Shown piece by piece: positions 19,237-27,317 of a stretch of 64,000 bases of DNA (its first letter is position 1; every line of letters starts with the position of its first letter). A program made the translations under genes and the position numbers. Under the pieces are notes generated by a model. The model was not told the origin of the DNA, did no database searches, and saw only the letters and a program-made list of their open reading frames with translations. Source of the stretch: Ahniella affigens (GTDB lineage: Bacteria > Pseudomonadota > Gammaproteobacteria > Xanthomonadales > Ahniellaceae); contig NZ_CP027860.1 of assembly GCF_003015185.1 (NCBI RefSeq), positions 1,364,001 to 1,428,000 on the forward strand. Direction: 5' to 3'.

Positions 19237-20471
19237 CGTGGTTGGCCCAACGTCCAGCGTCGGGTGGGTTGATGCGCGCCGAGCCAATAGCACAGTTCCG
19301 CAGGGTGGCTGATGTCGTAGGCCACCAGATCGGCGTCCATACCAACTTGAATCTGGCCTTTTGCGTGGGCCAGGCCAAGCGCTGTGGCAGCGTGGCGGGT
19401 GATGCCCTGCAGCGCTTCTTCTGGCGTCAGCCGAAACAGGGTGCAGGCTTGGTTGGCGGCATGCAGCGACGAGCGCAGCGGCGAGGTGCCTGGGTTCAGG
19501 TCGGTCGACACCGCCATCGGTACGCGCATTGTGCGGAATTGATCGATCGGCGGCAATCTGGTTTCGCGCAGGCAATAGAACGAGCCGGGCAGTAACACGG
19601 CGACGGTGCCGGCCGCTGCCATGGCCGCAACTGCTTCGGGGCTCGTGTATTCGATGTGGTCAGCCGACAGGCCACGATGGGTGGCGACCAGTGCCGCACC
19701 ACCGCCGTCACTCAATTGATCGGCATGCAGCTTGACTGGCAAACCAAGCCGCTCGGCCTGTTCGAACAATCGCGCCGTTTCGTCGCGAGTGAAGGCAATG
19801 TGCTCCATAAACGCATCGACGGCATCGACGAGCCCTTCGCCATGCAACGTGGGGAGCCAATGATCAACGGCAAGATCGACGTATTCAGCGCGCCGTTCGC
19901 GATATTCCGGTGGCAGCGCATGCAGGCCAAGATAAGTCGTGCGAACCGTGAGCGATAGCGCCTCGCCGATTTGTCGCGCTACACGTAGCATTTTGCGCTC
20001 ACTGTCCAGGTCAAGGCCATAGCCGGACTTGATCTCCAAGGTGCTGACGCCTTCGGCCGCCAACGCCTCGGCGCGTGGCAGTGAGGCCGCTAGCAATGCC
20101 GCTTCGGACACCGCACGAGTGTTTTGTACCGTCGAGACGATGCCACCACCGGCACGGGCGATCTGCTCGTAACTCGCGCCCTGCAGTCGGAGCTCGAACT
20201 CATGCGCCCGATGACCGGCAAACACGAGGTGCGTGTGGCAATCGATGAAACCTGGAAACAGGAACTGCCCGCCCAGGTCGAGTTGCGCCGTTGCACACTC
20301 TGCCATTGCGACAGGCAGATCGTTTTCGTTGCCGACGAACACAATCTGCCGGCCGCTGATCCCGACAAGGCCTGCTTCGATGAGGCCATACGGCGCGTCC
20401 ACGCTTGGGTCCATCGTGGCCACGCGGGCGTTCTGAATCAGCAGGTCCCAGCGATCATTGCGAGTCTTCAT
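19233..20471 (-). CDS. hutI: Imidazolonepropionase
   Basis: A 412-residue amidohydrolase that opens 4-imidazolone-5-propionate to N-formimino-glutamate in histidine breakdown. Motifs include FPGFIDCHTHLVFAGHRAHEF (metal-binding HxH), EIKSGYGLDL, HADQLSD with a metal His, and STDLNPGTSP with the catalytic Asp region. ATG 20471 was chosen because MKTRNDRWDLLIQNARV is the normal family start. Its stop overlaps the ECF sigma gene. hutF is divergent 146 bases away. hutU, hutH and hutC are not in the window. Confidence 0.96.
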   Translation of the reverse strand: MKTRNDRWDLLIQNARVATMDPSVDAPYGLIEAGLVGISGRQIVFVGNENDLPVAMAECATAQLDLGGQFLFPGFIDCHTHLVFAGHRAHEFELRLQGASYEQIARAGGGIVSTVQNTRAVSEAALLAASLPRAEALAAEGVSTLEIKSGYGLDLDSERKMLRVARQIGEALSLTVRTTYLGLHALPPEYRERRAEYVDLAVDHWLPTLHGEGLVDAVDAFMEHIAFTRDETARLFEQAERLGLPVKLHADQLSDGGGAALVATHRGLSADHIEYTSPEAVAAMAAAGTVAVLLPGSFYCLRETRLPPIDQFRTMRVPMAVSTDLNPGTSPLRSSLHAANQACTLFRLTPEEALQGITRHAATALGLAHAKGQIQVGMDADLVAYDISHPAELCYWLGAHQPTRRWTLGQPR

Positions 20472-20617
20472 GCAAAGCAGTCCGGCAAAGTGCTTATTGG
20501 AGCAGGGCAGGGCGGGGTTCCGCCAGTTCTTGCTTGCGGCCCAGCATTTGGGGGGCGTAGTGAGTCGCTGGCGGCCGGCTGCTAAGCTCTCGTTGTACTC
20601 CAGGTGATTGGAACCCC

Positions 20618-21826
20618 ATGTCTGCACTGCAATTTGTCCCGGCGCTGGTCAATGCGCACTCCCACGCATTTCAGCGGGCGATGGCTGGTCTGACCGAGGC
20701 CTTGGTGAATCCTGAGGACAGTTTCTGGACGTGGCGCGAGTTGATGTATCAGTTTGCCGGAAAGATCGGTCCGGATGAGTTGGAGGCCATCGCCACGCAG
20801 CTCTATATCGAATTGTTGAAAGCCGGCTACACGAGCGTCTGCGAGTTTCACTATCTACATCATCAGCCGGACGGCACGCCGTATGCCGATCCAGCCGAGA
20901 TGTCGCGGGCGCTGATTCGGGCGGCAGCGCGCAGCGGAATACGTCTGGTCCTGTTGCCGACGCTTTATATGACACGCGGCTTTGATGGCGGGCCGCTAGC
21001 CCCGCGGCAGCAGCGCTTTGGCCACAGTCTGGACGCGTATCTGCGCTTGGTCGACTCGCTTCGGCAGGTGCCAGGATTGCAGGTGGGCATGGCTTTGCAT
21101 TCGCTGCGCGCGGTGCCGGCCGATGCAATGCAGACATTGTTGGAGACTGACCTCGCGAAGACCGGCCCGATTCACATTCACATCGCTGAGCAGGTGGCTG
21201 AGGTTGACGAATGTCTGGAGCGGCGCGGCGCTCGACCCGTGGCCTGGCTGTTGGATCACGCGCCGGTCGATGCGCGTTGGACGTTGGTGCACGCCACGCA
21301 TCTTAGTGCCGCCGAGATCACGCGGTTGGCCGCCACTGGGGCCAATGTCGCCATTTGCCCCAGCACGGAGGCGAATCTGGGCGATGGTCTATTCCCGCTG
21401 GCCGAATTTCTGGGACAAGGCGGCGCCTTCTCGATTGGTACCGACAGCCACGTGTCGACATCGGTCGTTGAGGAGCTTCGTTGGTTGGAGTATGGCCAGC
21501 GTCTGCAGCGGCGTCGGCGCAATGTGGCCGCGGACGCGAGCAATCCGCAGGTGGGTCGGAATCTGTTTGAGCGCGCGTATCGCGGCGGCATGCAAGCTGC
21601 CGGTTTGTCATCGATGAACGACACTGTGACCGTCGATGCGAATGCCGTTGAGTTGGTGGGTGCCTCGGCCGCCGAACAGTTGGATGCGTATGTCTTTGCG
21701 GGCAATCGCAATCTGATTCAGAACGTGACCGTCGATGGGCGCCTGGTGATCGAAAACGGTCAACATGCCGAGCAAGAGGCTGTTGCAGCGGCGTACCGGG
21801 ATGTGATTCGGCGGATCCGGGCCTGA
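20618..21826 (+). CDS. hutF: Formimidoylglutamate deiminase (short N-terminus)
   Basis: A 402-residue amidohydrolase converting N-formimino-glutamate to N-formyl-glutamate and ammonia. Family motifs are NAHSHAFQRAMAGLTE, DSFWTWRELMY, YTSVCEFHYLHHQPDG, HIHIAEQ and GTDSHVS. The protein starts only about 11 residues before the HSHAFQRAM metal motif. Characterised homologues have about 50 extra residues there, forming strands of the beta-sandwich. The C-terminal part of that small domain is present. The ATG follows an AGGTGATTGG ribosome-site region, and no longer in-frame start was seen. Confidence 0.94.
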   Translation: MSALQFVPALVNAHSHAFQRAMAGLTEALVNPEDSFWTWRELMYQFAGKIGPDELEAIATQLYIELLKAGYTSVCEFHYLHHQPDGTPYADPAEMSRALIRAAARSGIRLVLLPTLYMTRGFDGGPLAPRQQRFGHSLDAYLRLVDSLRQVPGLQVGMALHSLRAVPADAMQTLLETDLAKTGPIHIHIAEQVAEVDECLERRGARPVAWLLDHAPVDARWTLVHATHLSAAEITRLAATGANVAICPSTEANLGDGLFPLAEFLGQGGAFSIGTDSHVSTSVVEELRWLEYGQRLQRRRRNVAADASNPQVGRNLFERAYRGGMQAAGLSSMNDTVTVDANAVELVGASAAEQLDAYVFAGNRNLIQNVTVDGRLVIENGQHAEQEAVAAAYRDVIRRIRA

Positions 21827-22166
21827 GGCGCAGCTCATTCACGCGCGTCGGCGGCGTAACTCGCAGACGAACAATCCAACTCACAGCACCCGCGCTGGCG
21901 CATTTGGTAGCGGCTCGGGTGGCAATGCGGAGGTTACCCTCGCAATCACGTTGCGAGAGCAGAGGTAGGCAATGGCTCTGCGCGGCAATCGGCGCTGACA
22001 ATCCGTCACCGCTCCAAAGAATGTTGACGCCGAACCATTCGCGGGACCCGTTTCAGGGTGTTGTCAGACCCCAGTCGTCGGCGTTTGCTATAACTACCGC
22101 GTCGCATGTCGCGGCGCGTCGCGTGGTTCTGCGTGACGAGGCAAGCTGTTCAATTGGAGGTTCACT
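21827..22166. other. Non-coding gap hutF-DUF3597 gene
   Basis: A 340-base gap with no credible gene. Apart from the extended -10 promoter noted separately, nothing distinctive was seen. Confidence 0.5.
22086..22094 (+). promoter_or_regulatory. Extended -10 promoter for the DUF3597 gene
   Basis: TGCTATAAC fits an extended -10 (TGnTATAAT). It lies 72 bases upstream of the ATG at 22167, which also has a strong TTGGAGG ribosome site. A TTGTCA lies further upstream, but at too wide a spacing for a standard -35. Confidence 0.45.
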
Positions 22167-22628
22167 ATGGGGTTGTTCGACTCGATCATGAATACACTCG
22201 GCTTTGGCAGTGCCAAAGCTGCAGAACCCAAACCCGCGCCGGCGCCCGCGCCAGAAGCGCTGGAGCCGATTTTTGTGGAGACACCGAAGGCTGCTACCCC
22301 CGCGCCTGCAGCTGCCCCCCCGCCTGCACCCGTTGCCGCGACCGTCGTGGCGCCAACGCCGGTGGCGGTGGTTGATGTGGTTGCCGAATTGGAAGCCCGG
22401 GCGAAGAAGAATCCGCAGAAGCTGAACTGGCGGACGTCGATCGTCGATCTGCTGAAGCTTCTGGAACTGGATAGCAGTCTTGGGGCTCGCAAGGAACTCG
22501 CCAAGGAACTGCACTGCCCGGACGATCTGATGGGCGACTCCGCCAAAATGAACATGTGGCTGCACAAGACCGTGTTGAAGCGGCTTGCTGACAATGGCGG
22601 CAATGTGCCAGCAGATCTGCTCGACTGA
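22167..22628 (+). CDS. DUF3597 domain-containing protein
   Basis: A 153-residue protein. It opens MGLFDSIMNTLGFG, followed by a Pro/Ala-rich linker (about residues 17-72). The C-terminal domain includes NWRTSIVDLLKLLELDSSLGARKELAKEL and resembles the DUF3597 fold, a small LysM-associated helical domain of unknown function. There is no signal peptide, so it is probably cytoplasmic. A good TTGGAGG ribosome site and its own promoter-like box and terminator suggest a single-gene transcript. Confidence 0.8.
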   Translation: MGLFDSIMNTLGFGSAKAAEPKPAPAPAPEALEPIFVETPKAATPAPAAAPPPAPVAATVVAPTPVAVVDVVAELEARAKKNPQKLNWRTSIVDLLKLLELDSSLGARKELAKELHCPDDLMGDSAKMNMWLHKTVLKRLADNGGNVPADLLD

Positions 22629-22643
22629 AAGGATTGCACGCGT

Positions 22644-22678
22644 TCGCACCCGGTGCTATTCCGGGTGCGATGGTTTTT
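22644..22678 (+). terminator. Terminator of the DUF3597 gene
   Basis: Perfect 10-bp arms TCGCACCCGG and CCGGGTGCGA close a 7-base loop and run into TGGTTTTT, 15 bases after the stop. The T-run is shared with the first REP unit. Confidence 0.85.
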
Positions 22679-23456
22679 GTGGGAGCGGCTTCAGCCGCGA
22701 ACGGTGATTCCGCAAGATTGGTTCGGGCCTGAAGGCCCTCCTACAAAAGGCAGCTTTTGTGGGAGCGGCTTCAGCCGCGAACAAGTCTTGCGGCGAGGTC
22801 GGTTCGGGCCTAAAGGCCCTCCCACAAAGGGCGAACGGACCGCGGCAAAATTGGTTCGGGCGGGTGGTTTTTGTGGGAGCGGCTTCAGCCGCGAACGGTG
22901 ATGCCGCAAGTTTGGTTCGGGCCTGAAGGCCCTCCTACAAAAAGGGAACTGGGCTGCCGCAAGATTGTTCGGGCCTGAAGGCCCTCCTACAAAAAGGGAA
23001 CTGGGCTGCCGCAAGATTGTCTCGGGCCTGAAGGCCCTCCAACAAAAAGGGGAATTGGACTGCCGCAAGATTGGTTCGGGCCTGAAGGCCCTCCCACAAG
23101 CAGTAGGTGATCTTGCCGCAAGATTGGTTTAGAGCGGTGGTTTTTGTGGGAGCGGCTTCAGCCGCGAACGTTGATGCCACAAGTTTGGTTCGGGCCTGAA
23201 GGCCCTCCTACAAAAAGGGAATTGGGCTGCCACAAGATTGGTTCGGGCCTAAAGGCCCTCCCACAAAGGGCGAACGGACCGCAGCAAAATTGGTTCGGGC
23301 GGGGGGTTTTTGTGGGAGCGGCTTCAGCCGCGAACGGTGATGCCGCAAGTTTGGTTCGGGCCTGAAGGCCCTCCTACAAAAAGGGAACTGGGCTGCCGCA
23401 AGATTGGTTCGGCCCTGAAGGCCCTCCCACAAAGGGCGAACGGACCGCGGCCTGAC
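22674..23456. repeat. Family C REP cluster
   Basis: About 780 bases built from two alternating palindromic modules. Five copies have the core GGAGCGGCTTCAGCCGC (starting near 22681, 22760, 22876, 23147 and 23313). About ten copies have the core GGGCCTGAAGGCCCTCC, with some CTAAAGG variants. Both sit inside CCTACAAAAA / TTTTTGTGGGAG borders. Two larger blocks, near 22868-22960 and 23307-23400, are almost identical, so the cluster grew partly by segmental duplication. Open frames through it are low-complexity and not genes. Confidence 0.93.
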
Positions 23457-23593
23457 TGACCCGGGTCAGAGGGCCTTCCGACAGCTGGCGGCGACGTATC
23501 TGGGGTGTTCTGCCGTGTCGGTGGCTGGTCAATTGTCCGAGGCGCTGCTGAAATCAGCCGACCAGTTCCGATTGAGACCACCGAGTTCGCCGC

Positions 23594-24070
23594 ATGGACA
23601 TCAACCTTCACGCTCGCCAGCGATGCCCGGGAACCATTCACCAGGTGTTTCGTTGCTCGGTCGACCCGATTGGGTTCCCAGCATTGTTCAGAGGATTCGG
23701 CCCGATTCCGGCGCTGACCCAGATTGAGCTCGATCAGCCACTCGGCGTTGGGGTGACCCGCCGCGTCCATAGCGCCGATGGCGCAATGATGCTTGAAACC
23801 GTCAGGGCGTACGACCCGCCAAACCGACACGCTTACACGCTTCGTGGCATCAAGGCGCCCTTGTCCTGGCTGGTTTCGGCCGGACATGCGGACTGGCAAT
23901 TTGATGCGTCTGAGCAAGGGACCTTCGTTCATTGGCACTACCGCTTCGAGTTGACGAGCCCCATCATCTGGCCGCTGGCGTTTCCGCTGCTTCGATTGTT
24001 CATGCTGACTGCCATGCAGCGCTGCCTGTACGCTCTGGCGCACCAAAGCCAACTGCCGTCGGAGCGCTGA
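23594..24070 (+). CDS. SRPBCC (START-like) domain protein
   Basis: A 158-residue protein predicted to have the SRPBCC/polyketide-cyclase-like helix-grip fold. The evidence is strand-like alternation through about residues 15-115, a FVHWHYRFEL strand, and a long C-terminal helix with a hydrophobic stretch. Proteins of this type bind lipids or other hydrophobic ligands. Its TGA overlaps the ATG of a fatty acid hydroxylase superfamily gene (TGATG), so the two are probably used together on a lipid substrate (inference). No clear ribosome site precedes the ATG. Confidence 0.65.
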   Translation: MDINLHARQRCPGTIHQVFRCSVDPIGFPALFRGFGPIPALTQIELDQPLGVGVTRRVHSADGAMMLETVRAYDPPNRHAYTLRGIKAPLSWLVSAGHADWQFDASEQGTFVHWHYRFELTSPIIWPLAFPLLRLFMLTAMQRCLYALAHQSQLPSER

Positions 24071-24957
24071 TGGAACAATGGATACTGCTCGGCATGGCCC
24101 CGGTGTTCCTGGCCCTCATTGGCTTGGAGGCTTGGTATTGGCATCGTCGCAAACAAGGTCAGTACAGCCTCGTTGATACCTTGAGCAACGTGGCGCTGGC
24201 GTTGATGCACCAAGTGGCCGACCTGCTCGCTTGGGCAGTGACCATTGGGCTTTTTTATTGGGTGTATCTACACCGCCTGCTTACCGTCCCGAGTACATGG
24301 TGGGGGATCGCACTTCTTGTCATTGGGCAGGACTTCTTTTACTACTGGTTTCACCGCGCCCATCACCGCATTCGGTGGATGTGGGCGTCACATGTGACGC
24401 ACCACAGTTCCGAGCGTCTGAACCTGTCTACCGCATTCCGGCAAAGCCTGACGTACCCGATCTCCGGCATGTGGCTGTTCTGGTTACCGTTGGCCTGGCT
24501 GGGTTTTGAACCAACGCACATCGTGGCTGTGGTCGCGATCAATCTGGGGTTCCAGTTTTTCGTCCATACCCAGGCAGTCGGAAAATTAGGGTGGCTGGAA
24601 TCGGTGTTCAACACGCCCTCGCACCACCGCGTGCATCATGCCCGTAACGCCCGCTACATCGACAAGAACTACGCCGGCGTGCTGATCATCTGGGACAAGC
24701 TCTTTGGCACGTATGTCGAAGAAGACGACGCCGACCCATGCGAATACGGGATCGTTGGCCAGATTCACAGCCATAATCCGATCACGCTGACGTTTCATGA
24801 ATGGCGTGAGCTGTTGCGCGATGCCGGCCGAGCCGCTGGCTGGCGCGCAGCAATGGGTCAGATGTTCGGGCCACCCGAGCAAGCCCGTTCCCATTTGGAC
24901 GCCGTCGCGGCAAACGATCCCAGGCTCGCGAAGGCGGCGCCGGGCCCCGACGCCTGA
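24070..24957 (+). CDS. Fatty acid hydroxylase / sterol desaturase family protein
   Basis: A 295-residue integral membrane di-iron enzyme. It has four or more hydrophobic segments and three histidine clusters: HRAHH near residue 97, HVTHHS near 110, and HRVHH near 190. These bind the di-iron centre in this superfamily, which hydroxylates or desaturates lipids. The last part (YGIVGQIHSHNP) is also typical. It is translationally coupled to the upstream SRPBCC gene. The lipid substrate is unknown. It converges with the Hpt gene 6 bases downstream. Confidence 0.92.
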   Translation: MEQWILLGMAPVFLALIGLEAWYWHRRKQGQYSLVDTLSNVALALMHQVADLLAWAVTIGLFYWVYLHRLLTVPSTWWGIALLVIGQDFFYYWFHRAHHRIRWMWASHVTHHSSERLNLSTAFRQSLTYPISGMWLFWLPLAWLGFEPTHIVAVVAINLGFQFFVHTQAVGKLGWLESVFNTPSHHRVHHARNARYIDKNYAGVLIIWDKLFGTYVEEDDADPCEYGIVGQIHSHNPITLTFHEWRELLRDAGRAAGWRAAMGQMFGPPEQARSHLDAVAANDPRLAKAAPGPDA

Positions 24958-24963
24958 CCGAAA

Positions 24964-25332
24964 TTAGGGACTGCCGGAACTGGGATAGCGATCGATCAAC
25001 GCTCGGCACGCCGCCTCATGGCTGGCTTCGCAGCGAAGAATGAGATTCGCTGCCAGATCGAATTGCCCGTTGCGGAATTTGGCCTCCATGTCCGCCGCGA
25101 GTTGCGACAAGCCGTTGGCCCCAATCGTTGCCGCTGCCGATTTCAGACTGTGCGCTGAGCGGGTCATCACTTCATGGTCCTGACTGACCAGTGCGGCATT
25201 CAACGCCCGCATCAGGGCGTCCGAATTCTTCAGGTAAGCCTGAACCATTTGCTGAATCACGTCGGGTTTCCCCGGTCGCTGCAGCGGCCGAAGTGCCTCC
25301 AATCGGTTCCAGTCCATCGCATTGGGATCCAT
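24964..25332 (-). CDS. Orphan Hpt (histidine phosphotransfer) domain protein
   Basis: A 122-residue single-domain protein. The motif SAHSLKSAAATIGANGL carries the phospho-accepting His near residue 61 and is typical of Hpt domains, which relay phosphate between response-regulator receivers. No kinase or receiver gene is in the window, so the partner is elsewhere. The ATG at 25332 (MDPNAMDW) is preferred; an ATG 15 bases further in is possible. A longer in-frame start at 25410 would overlap the upstream gene. Confidence 0.85.
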   Translation of the reverse strand: MDPNAMDWNRLEALRPLQRPGKPDVIQQMVQAYLKNSDALMRALNAALVSQDHEVMTRSAHSLKSAAATIGANGLSQLAADMEAKFRNGQFDLAANLILRCEASHEAACRALIDRYPSSGSP

Positions 25333-25406
25333 GCCCTGAGCCTGCCAAATACTGGCCGGCCGTACCGAAAATCTTTGCAACGGGCCAGATCGACGACCAA
25401 TCCGGA

Positions 25407-25979
25407 TCAACGGCCCGCCAACGGCTCGTTGTGGAACGTGCCGAACTGCTCAATCAACGTGCCGAACCATCGGTGGCGCAGGCTCAGATGCACATTGAAT
25501 CGGCGGGCATCGACATTTTCGTGGATCAGATGAAACCGACCAGGGTGCAGCAATGCCGGAAGGTCCAGACGCCAGCCGCGCCAATGCAGGAAATAGCCGC
25601 AGTCGCGGAAGACCAGGTTCTGGCCCTCGGCAGTCAATTTTAGGCACATCCCGAGCCCACCACGAAAGCGCTCGACAAAGCAGCCGTCGGCATCGAGGGT
25701 CATGACCGAGCTGAAATCGAACGGGCCCGAATCGAAATGGTAGCAACGATGTTTGAGCCAGCTCATACCGAGCGGGCGGACATTGAACTCGAATGCGACA
25801 TTCTGTCCGGTCCGGGTTGGAATCAGGCCTGACACCCGGGTGAGCTGCGCCAGGACCCATCCGAGCGGGCGCAATCGGATGCGATTCATCACGCCGACGA
25901 AGCGCAGGGGTTCCTCTCTGGCCGTATGCGCAAAACGTGACTGGATATCGGCGGGCATATTGCCGAACGCTGGGCCCAT
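25407..25979 (-). CDS. DUF4166 domain-containing protein
   Basis: A 190-residue protein matching the DUF4166 pattern: an N-terminal LP-like segment (NMPADIQSRF), PLGWVLAQLTRV, a W-x-R-like core, and a C-terminal region ending in a strand followed by GTLIEQFG. Function is unknown. The frame is open to an ATG at 26348, which has a GAGG box 5 bases upstream. The extra 123 residues would be an AT-rich, poorly codon-biased leader plus twelve IGHPG-type pentapeptides. The start at 25979 sits at the domain edge and is the conservative choice; the long form cannot be excluded. Confidence 0.65.
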   Translation of the reverse strand: MGPAFGNMPADIQSRFAHTAREEPLRFVGVMNRIRLRPLGWVLAQLTRVSGLIPTRTGQNVAFEFNVRPLGMSWLKHRCYHFDSGPFDFSSVMTLDADGCFVERFRGGLGMCLKLTAEGQNLVFRDCGYFLHWRGWRLDLPALLHPGRFHLIHENVDARRFNVHLSLRHRWFGTLIEQFGTFHNEPLAGR

Positions 25980-26012
25980 TCCGGCCGCAAGCAGCCGGGC
26001 GTGCTTCGTCAG

Positions 26013-26190
26013 TCCAATTCCTGGGTGTCCGATTCCTGGGTGTCCAATTCCTGGGTGTCCAATTCCTGGGTGTCCAATTCCTGGGTGTCCAATTCCTGGG
26101 TGTCCAATTCCTGGGTGTCCAATTCCTGGGTGTCCAATTCCTGGGTGTCCAATTCCTGGGTGTCCAATTCCTGGGTGTCCAATTCCTGCG
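26013..26190. repeat. 15-bp tandem repeat (minisatellite), 12 units
   Basis: Twelve head-to-tail copies of TCCAATTCCTGGGTG. The second unit has one change (TCCGATTC) and the last is degenerate at its end. The unit length is divisible by three and stop-free in every frame, so it yields pentapeptide repeats in all six frames. There are no spacers, so it is not a CRISPR array. It lies at the 5' edge of, or inside, the DUF4166 gene. Confidence 0.97.
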
Positions 26191-26548
26191 GTGCGGGTCG
26201 GATCCGGTGCCGCTTGGCCGATTTGTGTTCGAGCGCTGCTCGAAATTTTTCGGTTACTGCGAATTTGGAATGTTCCAAAAAGACGGAACTTATCGATTAC
26301 GTCTCTCAAAACAAACCATAAGTTCTTGTTATTCAGTGTCTTGAGCATCGGAACCTCGGTTCGGTCACGGGCTATCTCGAAAATGGATCAGGAAGTCCTG
26401 GAAAAAACATGAAAACTAAGAAGATTGAATCGTGAGCTCAGGTCTGGCTTGAGGCTCTGTTCTGAATTCGATATTAAGACAGGCATTTCGGGAAATAACG
26501 AAACTAACGAAAACGCTTCAACTACGACATGAGAGGGTGTTCCAGATG
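26191..26548. other. AT-rich gap upstream of the DUF4166 gene
   Basis: About 360 bases of clearly lower GC than the surroundings, with short A and T tracts. It lies between the minisatellite and the end of the GbsR-type gene. It may hold the DUF4166 promoter on the minus strand, or the 5' part of the long form of that gene. No complete independent gene was seen. Confidence 0.4.
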
Positions 26549-27169
26549 TCAGCGTCCGAACAAGTCGATCTGTGCCAGGGTTTTCTGTTTTTCGGATTCT
26601 TCGGTGATTTCCGAATCTTCTTTCGTGGATTCGTTGGCCGACTTGCTCGCCGGCTTCAACAAACTCTGGATCTTGGCGCCCATCTTCAACATCTTGAGCA
26701 CCGTCGCGGGTGGGAGCTTGTGCATCTCGTCTAACCAAGCGTTGCCGGTTTCCAGAAACTCCAACACTTCCTTCATGCGTACCTGTGCGCGCTGGTCGGC
26801 CGTCCCCATGGGCGAGTCGAGCACCGCGCTCCGTAGCATCGACAGCGTGGGGTCGATTTCCCGCTTGCGCCGCTCCTGGGTAATGATCCGGAAGATCTCC
26901 CAAACGTCCTTCGGGGTCTCGAAGTGGTCGCGGCGGTCGCCCAGGACATGGACGAGCTTGACCAAGCCCCAAGATCCGAGCTCCTTCACGCTGGTACTGA
27001 CGTTTGATCGGGCCAGGTTCAAGGTGTCGCAGATCTCGTCGGCAGTCAGGGGGCGGTCGCTCAGAAACAGCAGGGCATGAATCTGTGCGACAGTCCGGTT
27101 GACGCCCCAGCGGCTGCCCATTTCGCCCCAGTGAAGAATGAAGCGCTCCTGCATTGGCGACAGTTTCAT
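26549..27169 (-). CDS. GbsR/MarR-family transcriptional regulator
   Basis: A 206-residue protein. The N-terminus has the GbsR-type winged helix: FILHWGEMGSRWGVNRTVAQIHALLF, then LTADEICDTLNLARSNVSTSVKELGSWGLV as the recognition region. A second helical part and a charged, low-complexity tail (about residues 170-200) follow. GbsR proteins are repressors linked to choline or glycine-betaine uptake in Bacillus, but the signal here is unknown. A perfect palindrome lies about 10 bases upstream of the start and suggests autoregulation. The downstream gene on the same strand is DUF4166, about 570 bases away. Confidence 0.88.
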   Translation of the reverse strand: MKLSPMQERFILHWGEMGSRWGVNRTVAQIHALLFLSDRPLTADEICDTLNLARSNVSTSVKELGSWGLVKLVHVLGDRRDHFETPKDVWEIFRIITQERRKREIDPTLSMLRSAVLDSPMGTADQRAQVRMKEVLEFLETGNAWLDEMHKLPPATVLKMLKMGAKIQSLLKPASKSANESTKEDSEITEESEKQKTLAQIDLFGR

Positions 27170-27178
27170 GGCTATTTC

Positions 27179-27206
27179 CGTAATTTCTGTGTTTGCAGAA
27201 ATTACG
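27179..27206. promoter_or_regulatory. Palindromic operator upstream of the GbsR-type gene
   Basis: Perfect 10-bp arms CGTAATTTCT and AGAAATTACG flank an 8-base spacer (GTGTTTGC), directly before the regulator start at 27169. Size, AT-rich arms and position fit an autoregulatory site for a dimeric winged-helix repressor. Confidence 0.65.
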
Positions 27207-27317
27207 CTGAATCCGGGCGAAAGTCAATTTGGCGGATGACGCATGATCTGGTTTTCTGCTGACCGTTCAGGCCAGCGATCAGACGCGACCCAATTGAGCC
27301 TGGCCAACTCAATGAAG

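Noticed and set aside
22653..23432. Short open frames inside the REP cluster
   Set aside because: They translate the palindromic repeats and give low-complexity repeats with no family.
26013..26190. Possible CRISPR array
   Set aside because: The repeat unit is 15 bp, head to tail with no spacers, and no cas genes are present.
25753..26412. Plus-strand repeat protein with PIPGC pentapeptides
   Set aside because: The tandem array is open in all frames, so it gives repeats anywhere; the flanking sequence in this frame has no coding signal and overlaps the DUF4166 gene.
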